Assembly: GCA_021646415.1 (NCBI GenBank)
Contig: SOEU01000012.1
Span: 47,493-111,492 of the forward strand
Direction of reading: 5' to 3'
From: Candidatus Brocadia sp.
GTDB lineage: Bacteria > Planctomycetota > Brocadiia > Brocadiales > Brocadiaceae
DNA: 64,000 bases
Shown here: positions 57,608-64,000 of the stretch, one piece after another
How positions within the stretch are numbered: position 1 is the stretch's first letter
Layout of the letters: the number at the start of each line of letters is the position of its first letter
Position numbers and translations under genes: made by a program
Notes under the pieces: generated by a model
Seen by the model: the letters and a program-made list of their open reading frames with translations, nothing else
Databases searched by the model: none
Told to the model about the DNA's origin: nothing

Positions 57608-57812
57608 GTAATCCTCCATTCGATAATTAAAATATGTCAAATTTATATGAATTATGATGTTTTTTCCTCTGATTTTATCTTTTTACTGTTCGGCCGCTGA
57701 AATCCAGTCCGTAAGGTTGAGTTGATGAATTCCCCAAAATTATACCACGAGGTACCGGACGGTTTTTTTCCGCCCAGTACCTCTTACAAACCTAAAACCT
57801 TTTTAAAACTCT

Positions 57813-58382
57813 TTAATAAAGTACTATTCCACCCCCTTTTTCAAGCAGGTTGTAATCTTCAATTTCACCGAAGGAGGTAGAAATGTCACCATAAACAGGC
57901 GATGGGTACGCGTATGAAACCCAAGCCCTTGCCCAGAAAGGCCCTTCCCTGGTATGTTCTGGTACGGTAAAACTATCCCTAAATTCATACACCCTTTTGC
58001 CGCGAATCTTGTTCTTAAAAGAATCTATAACCATTTCTCCGATATCGTCCCAATCGCCATCGTGATTCCAGTCAATATATAACCTGAAATATACACCCTG
58101 GGGATAAAATCTTCTCTCATTAGTTGTGTTAAGTTGCCAGGTGACTTTGACTTTTTTCCCAGTTTTCCATTTTCCGGTAGCTGGTCTGAAAAAGACACCA
58201 TCGTCGGTATGGGAATCTTTGCCCAGAAATTCGTATTGTTGATTAAAGGCAGCAGCATCTGGGTATGGAGAGGGAGCAGAACCCAAATCTATCATAGTGT
58301 GCCCTTTTGCCGGCAAAGTCAATGTAGGTAAAACAAAGAATAAAGAGCCAGCAAAGAAAGTAAGCATTTTATTGCGAGTCAT
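57813..58382 (-). CDS. Exported GEVED-domain protein
   Basis: A 189-residue protein with AAGGAGAA before the ATG and a signal peptide ending near PAKGHT. The mature part is one GEVED beta-sandwich: YFRLYIDWNHDGDWDDIGEM (a calcium-type D-rich loop), FTVPEHTREGPFWARAWVS and the family-naming GEIEDYNLL at the end. These domains occur in secreted surface and adhesion proteins. It is 24 bp downstream of the CbiX-like gene and co-oriented with it. Confidence 0.82.
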   Translation of the reverse strand: MTRNKMLTFFAGSLFFVLPTLTLPAKGHTMIDLGSAPSPYPDAAAFNQQYEFLGKDSHTDDGVFFRPATGKWKTGKKVKVTWQLNTTNERRFYPQGVYFRLYIDWNHDGDWDDIGEMVIDSFKNKIRGKRVYEFRDSFTVPEHTREGPFWARAWVSYAYPSPVYGDISTSFGEIEDYNLLEKGGGIVLY

Positions 58383-58406
58383 AGAAAATTCTCCTTTCTT
58401 AAGATA

Positions 58407-59480
58407 TTATTTGCCATTTTGACAATCTATGTATTGATCCTTTTTTACAGCTTCCTCAAACACAGAAACAGCCCAATCAGTCAACGACGCAGGCTTGTAC
58501 AACAGATAATTTGCCAGCGTATACATCCCTGCATCCAGCAAATCTTTGGTCCCCAATTTTTCCCTCGCACCCTGGATGCTGCAATCCTGCGGATCCCAAT
58601 GCTGATCGTGGACTTTACTCCAACTGGAAATACGAACTGGCACCCATATAACTTTATGACCATCATTATATGCAGCGATAATCTTATTTCTGATTTCCTC
58701 TACTGCTGAGCGTTTTTTATCGCACCAATCCTCACGAAGTGTTCCATATTGGACATCGTAAAATCCACCCATACCCTTAACATCACTTGCATATTTCGCT
58801 AATACATTGTCACGGTAATCCTGGTCTATGCCGTCGTCTCCATCTCCATGTCCGATCAAGAAGACTACTTCATTGTCTATATCTGTACTAAATTCCAAGG
58901 CTCGTTCTAAAAGTATATTTGAAATATCTGCGTGATAATCTATTGCATTGGTAGCAATATATTGAATATCGCTAAAATCATGAAATCTCCTATGTACACC
59001 ACCCATATGCATGCACAAATTGTTCTCAGAATCATATGACTCAGGACATTCTACTATTTCTTCTAAATAGTGAGTTTTACCCGGATCGCCGTCAACCTGA
59101 CAACCAATACTCCACTTGATAGCATTCACAGTGCTGGAATTTGTATTCAAATACAACGGAATTACGATCACTTTTTTCACCCTTTGAGATTCAAGACGCC
59201 GGATGGCCTCATCTTCTGTTTGCCACATCTTGTTCGTCTGCATATCCATAACCATATGCAGACCACTATCTACCGGATATTCCGGCAATCGTTTTTGCAC
59301 TTCGTTTACAAACTCATAAAATTTTTGATCCTGACTAAAATAGCCGTGCCCAATAATTAATATCCCAATCTCTGAACTGCACCTGGCCATTACCTTATGC
59401 AGAGATACACCATTGATGCCAACAATTACAACACAAAAGAAAATCCACGACAGGAGTCTCGTTTTTATCATCGATTTCAT
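58407..59480 (-). CDS. Exported CbiX/sirohydrochlorin-chelatase-like protein
   Basis: A 357-residue protein with an N-terminal signal segment (about 8-28, LLSWIFFCVVIVGINGVSL). The mature domain has the chelatase-type start SEIGILIIGHGYFSQDQKFYEFVNEVQKRL (in parts) with the catalytic-type histidine in IIGHG. KKVIVIPLYLNTN and a second half with EVVFLIGHGDGDDGIDQDYRD follow, so it is a two-lobed CbiX-like fold. Normal CbiX and CbiK-type enzymes insert metal into tetrapyrroles, usually in the cytoplasm. An exported version could scavenge or chelate metal or haem precursors in the paryphoplasm. First gene of the cluster, directly downstream of the triple RNA-like repeats. Confidence 0.7.
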   Translation of the reverse strand: MKSMIKTRLLSWIFFCVVIVGINGVSLHKVMARCSSEIGILIIGHGYFSQDQKFYEFVNEVQKRLPEYPVDSGLHMVMDMQTNKMWQTEDEAIRRLESQRVKKVIVIPLYLNTNSSTVNAIKWSIGCQVDGDPGKTHYLEEIVECPESYDSENNLCMHMGGVHRRFHDFSDIQYIATNAIDYHADISNILLERALEFSTDIDNEVVFLIGHGDGDDGIDQDYRDNVLAKYASDVKGMGGFYDVQYGTLREDWCDKKRSAVEEIRNKIIAAYNDGHKVIWVPVRISSWSKVHDQHWDPQDCSIQGAREKLGTKDLLDAGMYTLANYLLYKPASLTDWAVSVFEEAVKKDQYIDCQNGK

Positions 59481-59743
59481 ATACTCTCTTTTTAAAATTT
59501 AGTGTGTAAACATTTCGTACTCTTTAGAGAATCTTTATTCAGTTCATAAAGTTCATAATGTAAGTATCTCCTCCTAAATGAACGAAAACACAAAGATTGC
59601 CTCCTCTTCCTGAATGCGGAGGACCGGCTGAAACTCATCTATCTTTTATGAAATTACAAATCTTTTTTTATCTCTACCATCTGTCTGATCACCTCCTTTT
59701 CCCAGTACATCAGGCGCATTATTGAGGTGGCACCTGATAAAAC

Positions 59744-59834
59744 AAAAAAAGCCCGGCAAAGAGGATAGACATACCATCCTTGCCTGATCCCAGAGATTGT
59801 CAGCTATACTATTAGCCGGTCTGCTGACAACCTC
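59744..59834 (-). ncRNA. Tandem structured element, copy A
   Basis: Read on the minus strand: stem TTGTCAGC/GCTGACAA enclosing AGACCGGCTAATAGTATA, then CTGGGATCAGG, then a hairpin GGCAAGGAT...ATCCTCTTTGCC followed by GGGCTTTTTTT. It shares sequence and layout with copies B and C; I cannot assign it to a known riboswitch class. Confidence 0.6.
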
Positions 59835-59929
59835 ATCACTATCTTTAACCAGAGATGCAGAGGACACAAAAAAAACGGAAAACGGTTGTTCTTTTTTTTC
59901 TATCCTGAATGTCTCTGAAAAAATCCAAT

Positions 59930-60025
59930 AAAAAAGCCCAGCAAAAAGAGGAATCCCTTTTCCCTGCCATTGTCCCATTTGTTTAACAGTTGTACATATG
60001 AGCCGGTCTGCTGTTAAACAAAATC
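59930..60025 (-). ncRNA. Tandem structured element, copy B
   Basis: Minus strand: stem TTGTTTAACAG/CTGTTAAACAA enclosing CAGACCGGCTCATATGTACAA, then ATGGGACAATGGC, then hairpin GGCAGGGAAAAGG..CCTCTTTTTGCT and GGGCTTTTTTA. The stem arms differ from copies A and C in sequence but pair fully, i.e. they co-vary. Confidence 0.6.
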
Positions 60026-60170
60026 TTATTGATACTGAGTCTTAATTGCTCTTATATATAGCAAAATAAAAATTAATGTCAATGAAAATATTAAGAATCC
60101 TATTTTCGTAATTTCGAACTGTCGTTGAATTTTGTTTATTATTGACATTGATGCAAACAATTTTTAAAAT

Positions 60171-60264
60171 TATAAAAAGGCCTAGCAAAGAGGTGTTAAA
60201 AACCTCCTTGCCCTGGTCCCAGGGGTTAATAACTGTACTTTAGCCGGTCGGTTATTAATCCCTT
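60171..60264 (-). ncRNA. Tandem structured element, copy C
   Basis: Minus strand: stem GGGATTAATAAC/GTTATTAACCCC enclosing CGACCGGCTAAAGTACA, then CTGGGACCAGGGC, then hairpin GGCAAGGAGGT..ACCTCTTTGCT and AGGCCTTTTTA. Promoter-distal order from the minus-strand start is C, B, A, then the CbiX-like gene. Confidence 0.6.
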
Positions 60265-60537
60265 TTTTAAAATTCACCGCTTCATGCTTTTTCAATCTTT
60301 GCCATTCCTTTTGCCTTCAGGCTTACCTTAATTTAATACAAGTTACTATCCGAACCTTTTTCAATTGCTGCATGGCGCAGGCCGAAGATGGAGAATATCT
60401 TGAACTATATGCCTCTGAAAAGAGATGCCTTGTAACACCAACAGGAATGATTTTACCTGCCTGATCGTTCAATTCTTTCATGAGCACTTCTCATATTTCC
60501 ATTGACATGCCAACCGTTATAGGGATAATCTCATCTT

Positions 60538-61632
60538 ATGCCGAGAACTGATATAAACGATAAGCTAAAAACCGCATGGATCAGGCAATTGAATGAAGAC
60601 TGGAAGACGGCAAATTTCCTTTACTTTAAAGACTCTATGCGCCCCCCAAACTTTGAGCTATCGTATTCAGGGGTGGCGTTGGGCAGATGGAAAGGCGGTT
60701 GTCACCGGCGTCTCTCCATCAGTATTGTTCTGATCAATATATATGTTTGGGAATACGTCCAGGAGGTCCTTTACCACGAAATGGTGCATCAGTACGTGGA
60801 GGAGGTTTTGGGCATCCGCGAAGAACTTCCTCACGGAGAGGCATTTAAGAGGATTTGCCAGGAAAAGGGGATTGATCCAACGGCTACGGGTGACGTTCAA
60901 ACATGGATGAAAAAACGCAAAAGCAGATTCACCGCAAGTTCGGAAAACCACCAGATACTGGATAAGGTTCATAAGCTGCTGGCATTGGCTCAAAGCCCCA
61001 ACGAACACGAGGCACAGACTGCCATGTCCAAGGCCCATGAGTTGTTATTAAGACATAACCTGTCACTCCTGGATACTCAGACGAAATGGAATTACATCCA
61101 TAAGCAAGTCGGTGAAATAGGGCGGAGAGACCCCGTGAAGTCCCTAATCAGCGCTATGCTTTGCAAATATTTTTTCGTAGAGGCCATCTGGACGTTCGGG
61201 TACGACCAGCATAAAAACCGGCGCGGCCGGGTTTTGGAAATTTATGGGACACTGGAAAACGTCGAGATGGCGGAATACGTGTATCATTATCTTCAAAACG
61301 TCTCTGAACTTTTATGGACGGAGTACAAGGGAAAAAATACTATCACCGGTAACAGGCATCGAAGGACGTTTATCTACGGCCTCTTAGAAGGTTTCTATCA
61401 TAAGCTGGAAGGCAGGGTGCGGGAAAATGTGTCTCAAAAACTGGTATGGAAGGGAGACCCACGGCTCAGTGAATTTTTTCGCCGAAGAAATCCCCGGTGT
61501 ACCCGAACCTTTTCCCGGTATTCCAGAACCTGTCAGGATGCCTATAATTCCGGAGTATCTCAAGGGAAAAAACTGATTATTCACAAGGGCGTTCGGGAGG
61601 GCGGCAACGGGGAAGTCAAGTATTTAAACTAA
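60538..61632 (+). CDS. SprT-like zinc metalloprotease domain protein with DUF2786
   Basis: A 364-residue protein. The SprT-like part (1-130) has VLYHEMVHQYVEE with H80, E81 and H84 and a third ligand in ELPHGEAFKRIC (H99). A DUF2786 helical segment follows (about 136-180, LDKVHKLLALAQSPNEHEAQ and TAMSKAHELLLRHNLSL), then a C-terminal region with FFVEAIWTF and an arginine-rich stretch (RRRNPRCTRTFSR). DUF2786 plus a SprT-like domain is a recurring architecture of unknown substrate, in part found in phages and mobile elements. ATG 60538; no RBS is strong. Confidence 0.82.
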   Translation: MPRTDINDKLKTAWIRQLNEDWKTANFLYFKDSMRPPNFELSYSGVALGRWKGGCHRRLSISIVLINIYVWEYVQEVLYHEMVHQYVEEVLGIREELPHGEAFKRICQEKGIDPTATGDVQTWMKKRKSRFTASSENHQILDKVHKLLALAQSPNEHEAQTAMSKAHELLLRHNLSLLDTQTKWNYIHKQVGEIGRRDPVKSLISAMLCKYFFVEAIWTFGYDQHKNRRGRVLEIYGTLENVEMAEYVYHYLQNVSELLWTEYKGKNTITGNRHRRTFIYGLLEGFYHKLEGRVRENVSQKLVWKGDPRLSEFFRRRNPRCTRTFSRYSRTCQDAYNSGVSQGKKLIIHKGVREGGNGEVKYLN

Positions 61633-61698
61633 CCATTTCAAGGCAGGAATGCCTGTGGCATCCTGAATTAATCAATCTGACCCGATTATATTCGTACT

Positions 61699-62397
61699 AT
61701 GAAAGAAATGAAGCCAATACCTTTTAGGCACAGACCCAAGGGCTTAACGATTATCTATGAAGACCGGGATATTATTGTTATCGATAAGAGCGCCGGCTTA
61801 CTGACGGTAAAAGCAACGTATGAAAGAGAAAAAACAGCCCACCACATTTTAACCAACTACATACGTAAGGGCAGCTTTAAATCAAAAAAACAACTTTTTG
61901 TTGTACATCGATTGGACCGTGACACCTCCGGTGTTCTGGTGTTTGCTAAGAGTTCTGAAGCCAAGGAAAATCTTAAACTACAATGGAAAGACGTGAAGAA
62001 AAAATATGTAGCGGTAGTTCATGGGATATTAACTGAAAAATGCGGGACAATCATCTCATATTTAGCTGAAAACGAAGATTATGAAGTTTTTTCTGTTAAG
62101 GATTCGAGAAAAGGGGAATTAGCAAAAACCCGTTACAAAGTGTTAAAAGAAGCAAAAAGATTTAGTTTGCTTGAAATTGAATTATTAACGGGCAAAAAAA
62201 ACCAGATACGGGTTCATTTCTCTGAGAAAGGACATCCACTCGTTGGTGATGGCAAATACGGTAAAAAAGGCGAGCCGAAGAGCCGTTTAGCACTTCATTC
62301 ACACCATCTAACGTTTCGGCATCCACATAGTGGCAAAGAATTAACCTTTGAAGCCGAGGTGCCTGGTTTCTTTAAAAGTTTTTTTGATAGCGTATAA
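61699..62397 (+). CDS. RluA-family pseudouridine synthase
   Basis: A 232-residue stand-alone synthase without S4 domain. The family core is complete: LTIIYEDRDIIVIDKSAGLL (16-35), the catalytic HRLDRDTSGVLVFAK with D73 (70-84), WKDVKKKYVAVVHG, and the KNQIRVHFSEKGHPLVGDGKYG end motif. It isomerises specific uridines in rRNA or tRNA; RluA-like short forms often modify both. The target cannot be read from sequence. Confidence 0.9.
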   Translation: MKEMKPIPFRHRPKGLTIIYEDRDIIVIDKSAGLLTVKATYEREKTAHHILTNYIRKGSFKSKKQLFVVHRLDRDTSGVLVFAKSSEAKENLKLQWKDVKKKYVAVVHGILTEKCGTIISYLAENEDYEVFSVKDSRKGELAKTRYKVLKEAKRFSLLEIELLTGKKNQIRVHFSEKGHPLVGDGKYGKKGEPKSRLALHSHHLTFRHPHSGKELTFEAEVPGFFKSFFDSV

Positions 62398-62548
62398 AAA
62401 ACAAGTTTTATAACTATTTATGATTTTTTGCAAAGGTGAAATATTTTGCTTGATGTGAATCTTCTCATGAACCTGCAAATTAACCTTTATATCAAACTGT
62501 TTTATTCTCGCATATTCAAGGTCAGGCACCAAGAGAACTATATTCTAC

Positions 62549-62929
62549 CTATTTCATGACAAATACGCGTAATCTTTTCTTGCCGAATCGCAAGGCTTTT
62601 TTGTGTGACTCCATCCATATCTCCATTCGTCTCCCTTTGACCGCCTTGCCAACATCTTCTGCCCTGAAAACCCTGTTACCAAACCCTTCTATTTTTAACT
62701 TCGTTCCAAGCGCTATCATCTTCGGGTCTACTGCAACGGTACCGCGTGAGGCTACTTTTCCACTTTTGGTTATTCCATAGGCTTTATGCCTCGGGGTTTT
62801 CCCTGTGCATACTTTGCAATTATCATAAGCCCTTACCGTCATAATATACACTTCAGCCAAAACTGCTTTCAGGGGCAAAAGCATAAAAACAAGCATATAA
62901 ATAATCTGTGGTTTCAAACGTTTTTTCAT
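62549..62929 (-). CDS. Exported 3D-domain (MltA/YabE-type) protein
   Basis: A 126-residue protein from ATG 62929 (MKKRLKPQIIYMLVFMLLPL), with a signal peptide ending near AVLA. The mature protein is a double-psi beta-barrel of the 3D family: YIMTVRAYDNCKVCTGKTPR, SRGTVAVDPKMIALGTKLKI, RAEDVGKAVKGRRMEIWMES (Asp residues of the 3D motif in DP, ED and the place of the third taken by E/W-M-E). Such domains occur in lytic transglycosylases and resuscitation factors, so peptidoglycan remodelling is likely. An upstream in-frame start adds 21 residues without a signal-like gain. Confidence 0.82.
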   Translation of the reverse strand: MKKRLKPQIIYMLVFMLLPLKAVLAEVYIMTVRAYDNCKVCTGKTPRHKAYGITKSGKVASRGTVAVDPKMIALGTKLKIEGFGNRVFRAEDVGKAVKGRRMEIWMESHKKALRFGKKRLRVFVMK

Positions 62930-63194
62930 CGGTCTGATTGTAGCCTGGCTGATACCTTTAGAAACGTTGAAAACGACCCTTGACTGAATCATGGATAGGC
63001 ACTATTTACCCTGCTTTTGTTTCTCCGGCCTGCCTATTGGCAAGGCACTTAATATTCTTCCTGCCTTTCTACCTGTATCACAAAGTACTATATCCTTAAA
63101 ACCTAATATCTATTTTTATTCTATAATTACCAACATGTTATTTTATGTCATAATGGATGTCAAGCGGAATCAGCGGAATTATGTAGGATTTCCT

Positions 63195-64000
63195 TTATTC
63201 CGTTTTCCTTCTTCTCTGAGCAGACAGTGGCAGAAAGGGTCTTTTTCTTTCGTGGGTTTTCTGTTCCCGATGTGCGTTGTTTTCACAGAGAGGGTCTTTT
63301 CCAACCCAGCAGGGTGTAATCTTTTTACTGCGAATCAGTTTGCGAAGAGGTGAAAGATCATGTTTGGACACAAAGGTAAAAGCCTTCCCCTTTCTCCCCA
63401 TACGGCCGGTACGGCCAGTACGATGTGTATACTGCTCTCCGTCTCTCGGAAAATCCCAATTAATCACGTGCGAAACATGCGAAAAATCAAGCCCCCTCGC
63501 AGCAACATCGCTTGCAATAAGATAGCGGAGTTTCTGACTCCTGAACTTCCTGATAATCGAAGAACGTGTATCCTGACCAAGTCCCGCGTGCATAAAGTCA
63601 ATATCTTGAAAATCTTTCCGGAGAGAGCGAAACAACGCATCAACCATGTGCCGGGCATTACAAAAAATGAGCACCTGATTAATATCCTCTCCGCCAAGAT
63701 ACTTTACGAGTTCTGTATGCTTTTGTTTTGGATGGGAATAGGCGAAATAATGCTCAATGCTTTCTGGCATTGCCCTGTTTGTAAGAAGAGAGATATGCTG
63801 GGGATCATGCAAACAGTCATGTGCAAGTTTTTTGATATCATCAGGCATTGTCGCAGAGAAAAGGAGCGTTTGATGTTCATGCAGAATACATGACATGATA
63901 AATTCAATATCCTCGAGAAATCCCACCTTTAACAGTTCATCCGCCTCATCAAGGATAGCACACTTCACCTGCGCAAAAGATAATATCCCTTCGTACAAAA
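63195..64000 (-). CDS. DEAD-box RNA helicase, C-terminal part (cut by window edge)
   Basis: At least 267 residues; the gene continues beyond 64000, so the Q motif and Walker A are outside. Present are motif II DEAD (ILDEADELLKVGF), motif III SATMP, motif V ARGLDFSHVSHVINWDFP and motif VI HRTGRTGRMGRKG. The C-terminal extension after the helicase core is only about 60 residues and basic (KKITPCWVGKDPL..RKRPFLPLSAQRRRKTE), as in short RhlE/CshA-like proteins. It unwinds RNA in ribosome assembly or mRNA decay. Confidence 0.92.
   Translation of the reverse strand, partial: LYEGILSFAQVKCAILDEADELLKVGFLEDIEFIMSCILHEHQTLLFSATMPDDIKKLAHDCLHDPQHISLLTNRAMPESIEHYFAYSHPKQKHTELVKYLGGEDINQVLIFCNARHMVDALFRSLRKDFQDIDFMHAGLGQDTRSSIIRKFRSQKLRYLIASDVAARGLDFSHVSHVINWDFPRDGEQYTHRTGRTGRMGRKGKAFTFVSKHDLSPLRKLIRSKKITPCWVGKDPLCENNAHREQKTHERKRPFLPLSAQRRRKTE

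Noticed and set aside
59646..59978. 110-codon minus-strand ORF
   Set aside because: It runs across copy A of the structured elements and part of copy B, has no RBS and no protein-like pattern.
60171..60264. Copy C read on the plus strand as an ordinary terminator
   Set aside because: It does end in TTTTTT on the plus strand, but copies A and B do not, and all three have T-runs on the minus strand with a shared loop sequence.

Overview
The window comes from an anammox planctomycete, most likely Candidatus Brocadia or a close relative. The main evidence is the 16S rRNA gene at 38.36-39.95 kb. It contains, as I recall the published oligonucleotides, exact targets of the planctomycete probe Pla46, the general anammox probe Amx368, the Brocadia/Kuenenia probe Amx820 and the Brocadia anammoxidans probe Ban162. 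The AT-rich chromosome, a zinc-type L28 and a PurS-PurL fusion are compatible with this.

Layout. 0-11 kb is mainly housekeeping: a DUF1566 protein, two Cache-domain sensors without output domains, rarA, transaldolase, holA, cobU, cobS and a divergent molybdate-type ABC permease/ATPase pair. 11-14 kb is accessory: a decayed DUF4160/DUF2442 pair, a NucS-like nuclease, an orphan HicB, an AbrB-VapC pair and a small MITE with perfect terminal repeats and a 9-bp target duplication. A TPR membrane protein and proB follow.

17.7-24.6 kb is a chromosomal integron. An IntI-type integrase (minus strand) diverges from at least five gene cassettes, all plus strand, separated by recognisable attC sites. 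The cassettes encode a small membrane protein, an Mrr-like endonuclease, a membrane-anchored HerA-like ATPase, a predicted Ntn-hydrolase with the proteasome Thr1/Asp17 spacing, and an NTF2-like protein. 24.6-30.6 kb is a graveyard of mobile and toxin-type genes (IS91 and IS110 remnants, a PIN-domain remnant, three Uma2 copies of which one is intact), with a more GC-rich HerA/DUF853 ATPase and a flavin reductase between them.

30.6-34.7 kb is a minus-strand operon, fur-rpmB-gatC-gatA-gatB. It is followed by the rRNA operon (16S, tRNA-Ile, tRNA-Ala, 23S, 5S; minus strand) and accA. 41.4-44.4 kb carries a lipoprotein, an FMN-binding/ApbE fusion and a membrane protein. 44.6-46.7 kb holds the most interesting unit: a cyclic-di-GMP-I riboswitch with a built-in terminator, upstream of a protein with a possible RiPP-type leader and two EWDN motifs, followed by a radical SAM enzyme. 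tyrA and purL come next.

50.8-56.3 kb is again accessory: palindromic repeats, a HEPN/PaREP1-like protein, a frameshifted DUF4209 gene, a conserved-looking small gene pair and a broken TOTE-type primase. 56.3-59.5 kb is a minus-strand cluster of four exported proteins. Its roughly 1-kb leader contains three copies of an undescribed structured element that ends in terminator-like hairpins. The window ends with a SprT-like/DUF2786 protein, an RluA pseudouridine synthase, a 3D-domain protein and a DEAD-box helicase cut by the window edge.
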